A stretch of 64,000 nucleotides of DNA, from assembly GCF_001282115.1 (NCBI RefSeq), contig NZ_LJBR01000097.1, positions 1 through 64,000 of the forward strand. Direction: 5' to 3'. Position 1 is the stretch's first letter; each line of letters begins with the position of its first letter. Positions 1 to 8,382 of this stretch are shown here, piece after piece. The notes beneath the pieces are model-generated. The model was given only the letters and a program-made list of their open reading frames with translations. It was not told the DNA's origin and ran no database searches. A program made the translations under genes and the position numbers. This DNA comes from Streptomyces sp. NRRL B-24085 (GTDB lineage Bacteria > Actinomycetota > Actinomycetes > Streptomycetales > Streptomycetaceae).

Positions 1-47
1 CCCGGCTCCTGCCCCCTCGCACCGCCCCTCACAAGGACGTGAAACCC

Positions 48-1118
48 ATGCGCAAGACCGCCCGGTACACCTCCCTGGCCGCCGCCGGCCTGCTCGCCCT
101 CTCCTCGCTCACCGCCTGCGCCAACGACGCCGCCAGCACGGCGTCCACCGGCTCCGGTAGCAAGGGTGACGGCAAGGGCACCAAGGTCAAGATCATGGTC
201 GGTGGCCTCGACAAGGTCATCTACCTGCCCGCGATGCTGACCCAGCGGCTCGGCTACTTCGACGCCGAAGGACTCGACGTGGAGCTGCTGAGCGAGCCCG
301 CCGGCGTCCAGGCCGAGACCGCGCTCGTCTCCGGCCAGGTCCAGGGAGCCGTCGGCTTCTACGACCACACCCTCGACCTGCAGGTGAAGGGCAAGGACGT
401 GGAGTCGGTCGTGCAGTTCTCGCACGCGCCCGGCGAGGTGGAGATCGTCTCGAACAAGGCCGCGGGCGACATCACCTCACCGAAGGACTTCAAGGGCAGG
501 AAGCTCGGCGTCACGGGCCTCGGCTCCTCGACCGACTTCCTCACCAAGTACCTCGCCGTCAAGAACGGCGTGAAGGTCAGCGACTTCACCCCGGTCGCCG
601 TCGGCGCGGGACCGACCTTCATCTCGGCGCTCCAGCAGGGCTCCATCGACGGCGGCATGACGACCGACCCGACCGTCGCGACGATCCTGGACAAGAAGGC
701 CGGCAAGATCCTCCTGGACATGCGGACGCCCCAGGGCTCGGACGAGGCGCTCGGCGGACCGTATCCCTCGTCAAGCCTGTACATGCAGACGGACTGGGTC
801 AACGGTCACAAGGACACCGTCCAGAAGTTGGCCAATGCATTCGTCAAGACGCTCAAGTGGATGTCCACCCACAGCGCCACCCAGATCGCCGACAAGATGC
901 CCGCCGACTACTCGCAGGGCAACAAGCTGCTGTACGCGGTGGCCATCAAGAACACGCTGCCGATGTTCACCAAGGACGGCGTGATGCCCGAGAACGGTCC
1001 CGAGACCGTCGAGAAGGTCCTCAAGGCGTTCAACCCCAACATCCAGAACGCCGACGTCGACCTCGACAAGACGTACACCACCGAGTTCGTCGAGAAGGCA
1101 GCGCAGAACGCGGGCTGA
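48..1118 (+). CDS. ABC transporter substrate-binding lipoprotein, NitT/TauT (NMT1/THI5-like) type
   Basis: A 356-residue binding protein of the NMT1/THI5-like or SsuA/TauA/NrtA fold, expected to be anchored outside the membrane and to deliver a small organic substrate (sulfonate, nitrate, or pyrimidine precursor) to an ABC importer. The N-terminus is a lipoprotein signal: basic residues, a hydrophobic run, then the lipobox LTAC with Cys24 as the lipidation site, followed by a Ser/Thr/Gly linker. I chose ATG 48 over GTG 39 because the AAGGA at 33-37 is well spaced only for ATG 48. Internal motifs such as GGLDKVIYLP and GLGSSTDF fit the family. Permease and ATPase genes are not in the window and may lie to the left. 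It converges on a CitB-type regulator gene with only 6 bp between stops. The substrate cannot be read from the sequence. Confidence 0.88.
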   Translation: MRKTARYTSLAAAGLLALSSLTACANDAASTASTGSGSKGDGKGTKVKIMVGGLDKVIYLPAMLTQRLGYFDAEGLDVELLSEPAGVQAETALVSGQVQGAVGFYDHTLDLQVKGKDVESVVQFSHAPGEVEIVSNKAAGDITSPKDFKGRKLGVTGLGSSTDFLTKYLAVKNGVKVSDFTPVAVGAGPTFISALQQGSIDGGMTTDPTVATILDKKAGKILLDMRTPQGSDEALGGPYPSSSLYMQTDWVNGHKDTVQKLANAFVKTLKWMSTHSATQIADKMPADYSQGNKLLYAVAIKNTLPMFTKDGVMPENGPETVEKVLKAFNPNIQNADVDLDKTYTTEFVEKAAQNAG

Positions 1119-1124
1119 GCCTCC

Positions 1125-1808
1125 TCACGCGCGGGTCGCCCACACGTAACGGTGTTCCGGGCGGCCCGCGTCGCCGTACTTGAGGGTGAGCCTGGCCCGC
1201 CCCGTGCGCTCCAGGAGCTTCAGATAGCGCTGGGCGGTCTGCCGGCTCACCCCGGTCCGCTCGGCGATCTCCTGCGCCGACAGCGGCCCTTCGGCGTTCA
1301 TGAGAGACCTGCGGACGAGTTCCACCGTGGTCGGGGAGTGCCCCTTGGGCAGATCCGGCTCCGCGGGCGAGGAGAGCGCACCGAAGATGCGGTCGACCTC
1401 CGCCTGTTCGGCCTCCCCGCCGCCGTCCAGGGTGCGCCGCAGCTCGGCGTACGCCTCCAGCCTGGCCCTCAGACCGGCGAAGGCGAACGGTTTCACCAGG
1501 TACTGCAGCGCCCCGTGGCGCATCGCCGCCTGCACGGTCGTCACGTCCCGCGCCGCCGTCACCATGATCACGTCGGTCTGGTGGCCCCGCCGGCGCATCT
1601 CCTGGACGACTTCCAGACCCGTCTCGTCGGGCAGGTAGTGGTCCATGAGGACCAGGTCGACATGGGGGAGGCTCTCCATCTGGCGCAGCGCTTCCGCGGC
1701 GCTGTGCGCCTCGCCCGCCACGTGGAAGCCGGGCACCTTCTCGACATAGGCGGCGTTGACGCGCGCCACGCGGGTGTCGTCGTCCACGACCAGGACCTCG
1801 ATCATCAC
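1125..1808 (-). CDS. CitB/DcuR-family response regulator
   Basis: Cytoplasmic response regulator of 227 residues. The receiver domain (about 1-120) has the acidic pocket VVDDD near residue 8-11, phospho-acceptor Asp56 in LVLMD, and the conserved Lys in YLVKPFAF. The C-terminal part (about 165-215) carries a winged helix-turn-helix, LSAQEIAERTGVSRQTAQRY, as in CitB/DcuR proteins that control dicarboxylate or citrate uptake. The gene begins inside the stop of the sensor kinase gene (GTGA, 4-bp overlap), so the two are translationally coupled partners. GTG 1808 or ATG 1805 can be the start; they differ by one Met. The regulated genes are unknown; the convergent binding-protein gene is a neighbour but not in the same transcript. 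Confidence 0.92.
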   Translation of the reverse strand: MMIEVLVVDDDTRVARVNAAYVEKVPGFHVAGEAHSAAEALRQMESLPHVDLVLMDHYLPDETGLEVVQEMRRRGHQTDVIMVTAARDVTTVQAAMRHGALQYLVKPFAFAGLRARLEAYAELRRTLDGGGEAEQAEVDRIFGALSSPAEPDLPKGHSPTTVELVRRSLMNAEGPLSAQEIAERTGVSRQTAQRYLKLLERTGRARLTLKYGDAGRPEHRYVWATRA

Positions 1809-3478
1809 GACTCCTCCTCGGTGGCGGCCCGCCCGGTGGGCGGGGCGGTGAGCGCCGGCTGCGGCTCGGCCAGCGCGTCGGGCAGCACGACGGTGAACTC
1901 CGCGCCTCCGCCGCCGGCCTCACCGACGGTCGCGCTGCCCCCCTGACGTTCGGCGAGCTTGCGCACGAGGGAGAGCCCGAGCCCGCGCCCCCGGTGCGCG
2001 GGCGGTTCCTTGGTCGACCAGCCCTCGGTGAAGACCAGTTCGCGCTGTTCCACCGGGATGCCGGGCCCGGTGTCCCGCACCCTGAGGACCGCGGTACGGC
2101 CCTCTGTGCGCAACTCGACCTCCACGCGTGCGTGCGGTGTGCCGGCGACGGCGTCCAGGGCGTTGTCCACGAGGTTGCCGACGATCGTGACCAGGCCGCT
2201 CGGATCGACCAGCCGGTCCGGCAGCCGGGTCCCGTCCGAGACCCACAGGGCGACCCCGCGCTCGGCGGCGACGGTCGCCTTGCCCACCAGCAACGCGGCG
2301 AGCAGCGGGTCCTCGATCTTCTCGGTGACCTGCTCCGCGGTGGCCCGGTGGTCACCGACGACCTCCCCGACGAACTCCACGGCGTCGTCGTACATCTCCA
2401 GCTCCAGCAGCCCCAGGAGCGTGTGCATCCGGTTGGCGTGCTCGTGGTCCTGGGCGCGCAGGGCGTCGATGAGGCCGTGGGTCGAGTCGAGCTCCCGGCC
2501 GAGCTGCTCCAGCTCGGTGCGGTCGCGCAGGGTGGCCACGGCTCCGCCGTCGTCGGTGGGCATGCGGTTGGCGACGAGCACCCGCTGGCCCCGCACGGTG
2601 ACCAGATCGGTGCCCGTCACACGTCCGGCCAGGACGTCGGCCGTACGGCCGACCCCGAGCGCCTCGTCGGGGGAGCGCCCGACGGCCTCGTCGCCGATGC
2701 CCAGCAGACGTCCGGCCTCGTCGTTGAGCAGGCGGATGCGTCCGGCCCGGTCCAGCGCGACGACACCCTCCCGGATGCCGTGCAGCATGGCCTCGCGCTC
2801 GGCGAGCAGAGCCGAGATGTCGGAGAAGGCCAGGTCACGAGTCTGCCGCTGGACTCTCCTGGAGATCAGCCAGGCGGCCAGCGCGCCGACGGCGAGGGCC
2901 CCGCCCGCGTAGGCGAACAGCCCAGGGATCGCGTGGATCAGCCGGGCGCGCACGCTGTCGTAGGCGATGCCGACGGAGACCGCCCCGACGATCTTGTGTC
3001 CGCTGTCGTACAGGGGCACCTTGCCGCGGGCGGTACGGCCCAGGGTGCCGCTGTCGATCTGCATGATCTCCTTGCCGGCCAGGGCCTGGCCGGGGTCCGT
3101 GGAGACGATCCTGCCCACCTCGCTGCGGGTGGGGTGCGACCAGCGGACGCCCCGCCAGTCCATCACCACGACGTACTCGGCCCCGGTCGCCCTGCGGATC
3201 CTCTCGGCCTCCCGCTGGACGGGGCCCTCGGGCAGCGGGGGTGTGTCCTTGACCTGCTCGGCGATCTGCGACTCGGCGGCGGTGGTCTGGGCGATGGCCA
3301 GCGCGCGGCGCATCGCCTGGTCGTCGAGCTGGTTGCTCAGCGGTGCGAGGAACAGACCGGTCGCGAGCACCGCCACTCCCGCGGCGATCGCCAGCTGCAT
3401 CAGAAGCACCTGCGAGAACACCCGGCGGGGCAGTCCGAGGCGCAGGCGGCGGGCGGGGGGAGTGCGGCTCATACCCAT
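1805..3478 (-). CDS. CitA/DcuS-family sensor histidine kinase
   Basis: Membrane sensor kinase of 557 residues, partner of the downstream regulator. A first membrane helix near residues 22-44 and a second near 185-210 flank an extracytoplasmic sensor domain of the PASC/sCache type. A cytoplasmic PAS domain follows (about 225-320). The dimerisation/phospho-acceptor segment is the SpoB-like form used by CitA, with QDHEHANRMH; His345 is the expected acceptor. The ATPase domain has the N box NLVDNALDAV, the DTGPGIP G1 box and GRGLGLSLV. Translation probably starts at ATG 3478 (MGMSRTPP); longer readings upstream overlap a different frame with no sequence support. Family members sense C4-dicarboxylates or citrate; the ligand here is not evident. 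Confidence 0.9.
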   Translation of the reverse strand: MGMSRTPPARRLRLGLPRRVFSQVLLMQLAIAAGVAVLATGLFLAPLSNQLDDQAMRRALAIAQTTAAESQIAEQVKDTPPLPEGPVQREAERIRRATGAEYVVVMDWRGVRWSHPTRSEVGRIVSTDPGQALAGKEIMQIDSGTLGRTARGKVPLYDSGHKIVGAVSVGIAYDSVRARLIHAIPGLFAYAGGALAVGALAAWLISRRVQRQTRDLAFSDISALLAEREAMLHGIREGVVALDRAGRIRLLNDEAGRLLGIGDEAVGRSPDEALGVGRTADVLAGRVTGTDLVTVRGQRVLVANRMPTDDGGAVATLRDRTELEQLGRELDSTHGLIDALRAQDHEHANRMHTLLGLLELEMYDDAVEFVGEVVGDHRATAEQVTEKIEDPLLAALLVGKATVAAERGVALWVSDGTRLPDRLVDPSGLVTIVGNLVDNALDAVAGTPHARVEVELRTEGRTAVLRVRDTGPGIPVEQRELVFTEGWSTKEPPAHRGRGLGLSLVRKLAERQGGSATVGEAGGGGAEFTVVLPDALAEPQPALTAPPTGRAATEEES

Positions 3479-3597
3479 GACGGTACGGGGAGGCGCCGTA
3501 TCCGCCGTAGGGGGTGTGGCATGGATCTCTTGATCAACACGTTGACGGGCCGGATGTGCCGGAGAGGTGCTGTGGACGCACCCGCGCGAGGGGACGG

Positions 3598-4542
3598 TCA
3601 GCTCGCCAGGGCCGTCGAGGTGCTCAGCTCGCGCACCGCCACCACGTCCATCCGCGCGGGCGAGCCGAGCACCGACGCCCCACAGCTTTCCGGACGGGGC
3701 GGCAGAGAGGCGGTCTGCGCCACGAGGACGCGCCAGTGGCGGCCGTCGACGTGGGCGACGGTCACCTCCCAGTGCGGGGCAGCGCCGTCCGTGCGTACGA
3801 CGGTCAGGGCCTCGGCCGCGTATTCGCCCACCGTCGTGCGGACGGCCAGCTCGGCCGCCTGGCCGGGGCGCTCCCAGGCGGAGTTGCCGCGACACCCCTC
3901 GACCACGATCCGGCCCTCCTGGGCGCTGTGGAGGACTTGCTTGACGGCATGGGCCTCGGCGCGGCCGTAGGCGTAGCCGTACGGCAGGACCAGCACCGTC
4001 GGGGAGAACCGGTGACCACCCAGATGGGTGACCTCCCAAGCGCCCTCGACGCCCGAGGCGGCCAGTTCCGCGGCGAGCGGACGACCGAGGAGCGCGCAAC
4101 AGCGGTCCCGCTTGCCGTTGGTGCAGACGAGCGCGAGCGGATCGCCGGTGTGCGGACGTCCGCCGAGCGCCGCGTCGAAGCTGCCGTGGTCGCCCCTGCC
4201 GAGCGCGGCGAGATCCAGGTCGAGCAGGTCTCCCGGATCGCGGGTCGTCGCACTGCGCAGCCACACGTTTCCGGGGGCGGTGTGCGCGGCGTACACCTGC
4301 CGGGTGGTGGGCGTCCCACTGTCGGCGTGCCGTCCGGGGCGGCGGATGAGCGCGACACGCACGCCCGTGTCCTTCGCCGCGGCCTCCAGGGCGCGGCCCA
4401 GTGCGGGGTCCAGGTGGCTCGAAGTGAGCGCCTTGGCCCCCCAGGGGCCGGGCTGCTCGAGCAGCAGCCAGGTCCGCGCGGTGGCCGCGGTTCCGGAAAC
4501 GGGCTCGTCGAGGTCGTGCGAGACCGTTGAGCAGGTACTCAC
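3598..4542 (-). CDS. Sucrase/ferredoxin-like (Suc_Fer-like) family protein
   Basis: A 314-residue cytoplasmic protein that matches the sucrase/ferredoxin-like family, a thioredoxin-fold [2Fe-2S] group related to yeast Apd1/Aim32. The expected metal-binding signature is seen as LVCTNGKRDRCC (near residue 140), followed by the conserved HLGGHRFSPT that in related proteins supplies histidine ligands. An early WLLLEQPGPWG motif is also typical of the family. The gene stands alone between the sensor kinase and a citrate synthase homologue. Its substrate and physiological partner are unknown; the family name sucrase is historical and should not be read as evidence for sugar hydrolysis. Confidence 0.82.
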   Translation of the reverse strand: MSTCSTVSHDLDEPVSGTAATARTWLLLEQPGPWGAKALTSSHLDPALGRALEAAAKDTGVRVALIRRPGRHADSGTPTTRQVYAAHTAPGNVWLRSATTRDPGDLLDLDLAALGRGDHGSFDAALGGRPHTGDPLALVCTNGKRDRCCALLGRPLAAELAASGVEGAWEVTHLGGHRFSPTVLVLPYGYAYGRAEAHAVKQVLHSAQEGRIVVEGCRGNSAWERPGQAAELAVRTTVGEYAAEALTVVRTDGAAPHWEVTVAHVDGRHWRVLVAQTASLPPRPESCGASVLGSPARMDVVAVRELSTSTALAS

Positions 4543-4593
4543 AGAGGTGAGCCTAACCTGACTTGGCGCGCGGCGACTTCCGGCCGGGCCGTT

Positions 4594-5856
4594 TCAGTGC
4601 TCCGGCAGTGGCTGCGGTGGCTTCGGGCCCACATAAGTGCCGCTCGGACGCATGCGCAGCGGACGTTCGCCGTACTCCTCCAGCGCGTGGGCGATCCAGC
4701 CCGCCGTCCGGGCGACGGCGAAGACCGTCTCGCCGGCCGTGGCGGGCATCCCGGAGGAGGCGGTGAACACGGCGAGGGCCAGGTCCACGTTGGCGTGCAG
4801 GGGGGCGTGGCGGGCTGCGGTGGCCACGATGTCGCGGGCCGCGAGGAGGGCGGGCTCGGCCCGGGGGATCTCCTCCAGGAGAGCGAACAGGGCACGCGCG
4901 CGTGGGTCCTCGCCCGGATAGAGCCGGTGACCGAGGCCGGGGATGCGGCGGCCGGCCCGCAGTTCCTCCGCGATCACAGGGGCCGCGTCGCCGAGCTCGA
5001 GCACGTCGAGCAGCAGTTTGTGGGCGAGCCCGCTGGCCGCGCCGTGCAAGGGGCCCTCCAGGACGCCGAGTCCGGCGGACACGGCCGCGTACGCGTGCGC
5101 GCGAGCCGACGCGGCGACGCGGACCGCGAGCGTCGAGGCGGCGAGGTCGTGGTCGACGAGAAGTCCGAGTGCGGTGTCCAGGACCCGCAGGGAGGCCTCA
5201 TCGGGCTTGCGTCCGCTGAGTCGCGACCACAATCGGGGGGCCAGCCGGCCGTCGTCGCGGCGGTGGTCGTGCAGTACGGGTGGCAGGGCGGCGACAAGGG
5301 TGGGGATGAGGGTCCGCGCGGTGCCGAGCACGGCCTCCTCGGACAGGTCGAAACGCAGCGGGTCGGCCGCCGCGGCGGCGATGGCGGCGACCCGCAACCG
5401 GTCGGTGGGCCCGGTGTGTTCGGGCAGCGCGTCCACCGCGCGACGTGCCGTGTCGACCGTGGCCTCAGGTGCGGTGAAGGTGACCCCGGGCTGCATGCGG
5501 CCGGTCCACAGCCACTCGGCGATCTCTTCGTAGGAGTGGCGTGCGGCGAGTTCGGTCGCGTCGACGCCCCTGAAGTAGTAGCGGTCCCGGTCGATGAACG
5601 TGATGCGGGTCCGTACGGAGAGATCGCCGCCGGAGCCCGGACTCCCGCTGCCCTCCCGGCGGTTGCGCCGGGCGAGGGTCTCCACCTCCTTGGCGTCGAA
5701 GGTGCTGCCCCGGCCGCCAGGGACGCGCCGGCTGCTGAGCTGGCCGCGGCTCACATAGGCGTAGACGGTCTCGGGTTTCACCCCGAGCAGTTCGGCGGCT
5801 TCCTTGGTGCTGAGCCGGTGGTCGGCGGGGCCCGGGAGCGGGTCTTGATCGCGCAT
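4594..5856 (-). CDS. Citrate synthase homologue with N-terminal helix-turn-helix DNA-binding domain
   Basis: A 420-residue fusion. Residues about 14-65 form an excisionase/MerR-like helix-turn-helix (STKEAAELLGVKPETVYAYV, then SRGQLSSRRVPGGRGSTF), and the rest is a citrate synthase fold. Catalytic elements are visible: a first His in GPLHGAASG, a second in PGLGHRLYPGEDPRAR, and the Asp in HANVDLAL. The reaction expected is condensation of oxaloacetate with acetyl-CoA or propionyl-CoA. The fusion with a DNA-binding helix is a known actinobacterial architecture but its role is poorly described; it suggests a metabolic enzyme that also binds DNA. It is transcribed divergently from a second citrate synthase gene, and an A+T-rich palindromic region lies between them. 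The start is ATG 5856, 14 residues before the helix-turn-helix. Confidence 0.88.
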   Translation of the reverse strand: MRDQDPLPGPADHRLSTKEAAELLGVKPETVYAYVSRGQLSSRRVPGGRGSTFDAKEVETLARRNRREGSGSPGSGGDLSVRTRITFIDRDRYYFRGVDATELAARHSYEEIAEWLWTGRMQPGVTFTAPEATVDTARRAVDALPEHTGPTDRLRVAAIAAAAADPLRFDLSEEAVLGTARTLIPTLVAALPPVLHDHRRDDGRLAPRLWSRLSGRKPDEASLRVLDTALGLLVDHDLAASTLAVRVAASARAHAYAAVSAGLGVLEGPLHGAASGLAHKLLLDVLELGDAAPVIAEELRAGRRIPGLGHRLYPGEDPRARALFALLEEIPRAEPALLAARDIVATAARHAPLHANVDLALAVFTASSGMPATAGETVFAVARTAGWIAHALEEYGERPLRMRPSGTYVGPKPPQPLPEH

Positions 5857-5895
5857 AAGAGGTCACCGTATCCGCAGCCGGAGGGGTTGATGGGC

Positions 5896-5931
5896 GATAT
5901 TGAGTGCACATTGATTTAATCAATATTGACA
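5896..5931. promoter_or_regulatory. A+T-rich palindromic operator candidate between divergent citrate synthase genes
   Basis: In a very G+C-rich genome this short stretch is strikingly A+T rich and symmetric. It contains ATATTGA (5897-5903), TTGATTTAATCAA (5911-5923, arms TTGAT/ATCAA) and the perfect 10-bp palindrome TCAATATTGA (5920-5929). The last overlaps a consensus -35 hexamer TTGACA (5926-5931) that points toward the citrate synthase gene at 5979; an acceptable -10 (GACAGT, 5950-5955) follows at 18 nt. A protein bound here would block that promoter. The HTH-citrate synthase encoded on the other side is the obvious candidate binder, but this is inference. Confidence 0.5.
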
Positions 5932-5978
5932 GGAAATGAGTCAACCATGGACAGTCGAATCAAGTCCAGGGAGGAATC

Positions 5979-7142
5979 ATGTCGGTCAACAGGTCCGCAA
6001 CCACACTCGTCGAGGTACCGCGGGGACTCGCCGGCGTCCTCGTCACCGACACCGAGGTCGGGGACGTGCGGGGGCGCGAGGGGTTCTATCACTACCGCCA
6101 GTACTCGGCCGTCGAGCTCGCGCAGACCCGTGGCTTCGAGGACGTCTGGCATCTCCTGGTCCACGGTGAACTGCCGGACGCCGGACAGGCCGCGGCGTTC
6201 CGGGCCGCGACCGCGCGGCTGCGGCGGCTCCCGGAGGAGGTCCGCGCCGCTCTGCCGGCCATCGCGGCGGCGAGCCGGAGGTCGGGGCCGCTGGCCGGCA
6301 TGCGCACCGCGTTGTCGCTCCTCGGGTCGGCGAAGGGATTCCGGCCGGTGTACGACATCGACCCCGAGGAGCGGCGCCGGGACACGCTCGTGGCGGCCGC
6401 CGCGGTGCCGACGCTGCTCACCGCGCTCCACCGGCTGGGCAAGGGACTCGAGCCGGTGGAGCCGCGGGCGGATCTCTCGTACGCGTCGAACTACCTCTAC
6501 ATGTTGACGGGTTCGGAGCCGGATCCCCTGCGGGCCCGGGCGGTCGAGCAGTACTTGATCTCAACCATTGATCACGGCTTCAATGCATCAACCTTTACGG
6601 CACGGGTCATCGCGTCGACGGGCGCGGATGTGGTGGCGTGCCTCGTGGGGGCCGTAGGGGCCTTGTCCGGGCCGCTGCACGGGGGTGCGCCGAGTCGGGC
6701 TCTGGACACCCTGGACGCGATCGGCACGCCCGACCGGATAGACCCCTGGATCCGTGAGCGGGTGCTCGCCGGTGAACGGATCATGGGCTTCGGTCACGCG
6801 ATCTACCGCACGGAGGATCCGCGTTCCCGGATGCTCCGGGAGGTCGCCCAGCGGTTCGGCGGGCCCCGGGTGGACTTCGCCGTCGAGGTGGAACGCCAGG
6901 TGGAGGCGATCCTGGCCGAGCTGAAGCCGGGGCGGGAACTCCACACCAACGTCGAGTTCTACGCGGGCGTGGTCATGGAGCTGTGCGGGCTGCCACGGGA
7001 GATGTTCACGCCCACGTTCGCGGCGGCGCGGGTGGTGGGCTGGAGCGCCAACATCCTCGAACAGGCGGCGGACTCGAAGATCATCCGTCCGATGGCGCGG
7101 TATGTGGGGGCGGAGGCGCCGGTGGCGGTGCCGGTGAGGTGA
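5979..7142 (+). CDS. Citrate synthase / 2-methylcitrate synthase family protein
   Basis: A 387-residue citrate synthase-fold enzyme without the DNA-binding extension of its divergent neighbour. The two catalytic histidines are present (SGPLHGGAPSR and GFGHAIYRTEDPRS). At the place of the usual catalytic Asp (NVDF) the sequence reads TNVEFYAG, so residue 326 is Glu. ATG 5979 has GGAGGA just upstream. It should condense oxaloacetate with acetyl-CoA or propionyl-CoA. Codons 192-207, around IDHGFNASTF, use A/T-rich triplets (TCA, ATT, AAT, GCA, TTT) unlike the rest of the gene, and this patch holds several TTGA/TCAA half-sites like those in the intergenic operator candidate. The gene probably answers to the HTH-citrate synthase divergent from it. 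Confidence 0.88.
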   Translation: MSVNRSATTLVEVPRGLAGVLVTDTEVGDVRGREGFYHYRQYSAVELAQTRGFEDVWHLLVHGELPDAGQAAAFRAATARLRRLPEEVRAALPAIAAASRRSGPLAGMRTALSLLGSAKGFRPVYDIDPEERRRDTLVAAAAVPTLLTALHRLGKGLEPVEPRADLSYASNYLYMLTGSEPDPLRARAVEQYLISTIDHGFNASTFTARVIASTGADVVACLVGAVGALSGPLHGGAPSRALDTLDAIGTPDRIDPWIRERVLAGERIMGFGHAIYRTEDPRSRMLREVAQRFGGPRVDFAVEVERQVEAILAELKPGRELHTNVEFYAGVVMELCGLPREMFTPTFAAARVVGWSANILEQAADSKIIRPMARYVGAEAPVAVPVR

Positions 7143-7152
7143 CGAGACCTTG

Positions 7153-7857
7153 TCAGGCGGGGGGCCGAGGCGGCGGGTCGGGCTGTTGCGCGGCCCGAAT
7201 CGCGCTCTCGAAGATCCTGAACAACCGCCCTTCGTCAGTGTCGGGCGGCAGGACCTCCTTCGCGCCATGGGAAGCCGCCCAATACCGATTGAAGGCAGGG
7301 CTCTGCACCAGGGTTCCCGCTCGTGCGACCAACTCGGCTTCGGTGATGCCGCCCCACTTGTAGACCAACAGGTAATGACTGAAGGTCAGGTTGGCGAAGA
7401 GGTTCTGCCGGAGGACCTGTGGGGACGCACCCGGAAAGTCGTTCCAGACCTCGGCCAGCGCGGGATCGTCCATCGCCATCTGAGTGAGCTGGACATGGAG
7501 GGCCCGTAAGTCGGCTTCGGCGCTCCGGTGCAACTCGTTGCGGGAAGAGACGAGTTCCTCGCGCTGCATGGCGAGTTCGTGACGCTGCATCCGCAGCTCT
7601 CGCTGTTGGAGCAGAAGCGTGGCCACGAGCAGGAGCAGTGCCAGACCAGAGAAGACTGCGCTGGCCCCGCCGAAGTATTCCCCGAGTGAGCTGCGCTCCA
7701 GTGCCGTGTGCCTGTCTCCGTTGGCTTCCTCGACACCTCGGACGAGCCAGCCGCTGACCACCACTGAGGCGGCACCGACGGCACCAGTGACAGCGACTGC
7801 TACGGAACCCCACGCGGATGCGACAAGAGCCGAACGCCATATGCGGTGCGCCGCCAT
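7153..7857 (-). CDS. DUF6082 family membrane protein (copy A)
   Basis: A 234-residue protein of the Streptomyces DUF6082 type. Two hydrophobic segments (about residues 10-38 and 62-84) are followed by a charged, Gln/Arg-rich probable coiled coil and then the conserved C-terminal domain with NLFANLTFSHYLLVYKWG and FNRYWAASHG. A second member at 8841-9401 shares the same motifs (YLFANALYTNLLLSYRLGN, VREYWHATRG) with low overall identity. The function is unknown. It closes a four-gene minus-strand block in which two DUF6082 genes flank two related small genes. Its stop lies 10 bp from the end of the convergent citrate synthase gene. Confidence 0.78.
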   Translation of the reverse strand: MAAHRIWRSALVASAWGSVAVAVTGAVGAASVVVSGWLVRGVEEANGDRHTALERSSLGEYFGGASAVFSGLALLLLVATLLLQQRELRMQRHELAMQREELVSSRNELHRSAEADLRALHVQLTQMAMDDPALAEVWNDFPGASPQVLRQNLFANLTFSHYLLVYKWGGITEAELVARAGTLVQSPAFNRYWAASHGAKEVLPPDTDEGRLFRIFESAIRAAQQPDPPPRPPA

Positions 7858-7977
7858 CCGTGCCTCCCCCGAGAGCCTGCGACATCCTTCCCGCGACTCA
7901 GAACGGAGAAACGGCGTCGCCGGGGCCTATGTGGGGCGGATACCCGCACCGGACTTTCCGGTGCGGGCTACTCCCGG

Positions 7978-8265
7978 TCAGATGTCGGGAATGAATGCCT
8001 TGGCGCAGGCGAGTGTCTCGCGGTCCACGACCACGACAATCTCGGAAGTGGCCAGCGTCCGCATCCCCGGGTAGTCCTTCCGGATCTCCGCAGTCCGCTC
8101 TGAGCCGATCACCACGAATCGACCGTCACGGAGTTCGAAGACGTCTGGACAGGTGGCGCCGCAGGTGCTGCCCCTCGACTGAGGGGGGAGACCGATGCGT
8201 CGCTTTATGTGGAGGCGTGAGGCGGACAGCCGGCAGGCGGCTTTCCGGCCCAGATGGATGGTCAT
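7978..8265 (-). CDS. Small conserved protein A (paralogue of the protein at 8383-8622)
   Basis: A 95-residue soluble protein of unknown function. From residue about 22 it matches the neighbouring small protein: RRIGLPPQSRG, then CPDVFELRDGRFVVIG, and a C-terminal EIVVVVDRETLACAKAFIP. ATG 8265 is preceded by AAGGA at good spacing, which supports the 20-residue N-terminal extension that the paralogue lacks. Similar small proteins (CPDIFEL...DFAVIG...) are known to me as recurrent hypothetical proteins in Streptomyces, often next to regulators or DUF genes. It lies 121 bp upstream of DUF6082 copy A on the same strand. Confidence 0.68.
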   Translation of the reverse strand: MTIHLGRKAACRLSASRLHIKRRIGLPPQSRGSTCGATCPDVFELRDGRFVVIGSERTAEIRKDYPGMRTLATSEIVVVVDRETLACAKAFIPDI

Positions 8266-8382
8266 CCTGATCCTTCGGGGTTTGACACGGTGAGGGGGAA
8301 TCCGGTTCGGGGCGTCGGGTGGCCGGTCTGGGACGGACCGTCCGTGAAACGCGGCGTCGGTGACGAAGGGAGCCCCGGCTCC

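Noticed and set aside
39-41. GTG 39 as start of the binding-protein gene
   Set aside because: Only 1 nt from the AAGGA; ATG 48 has proper spacing and gives a normal lipoprotein signal.
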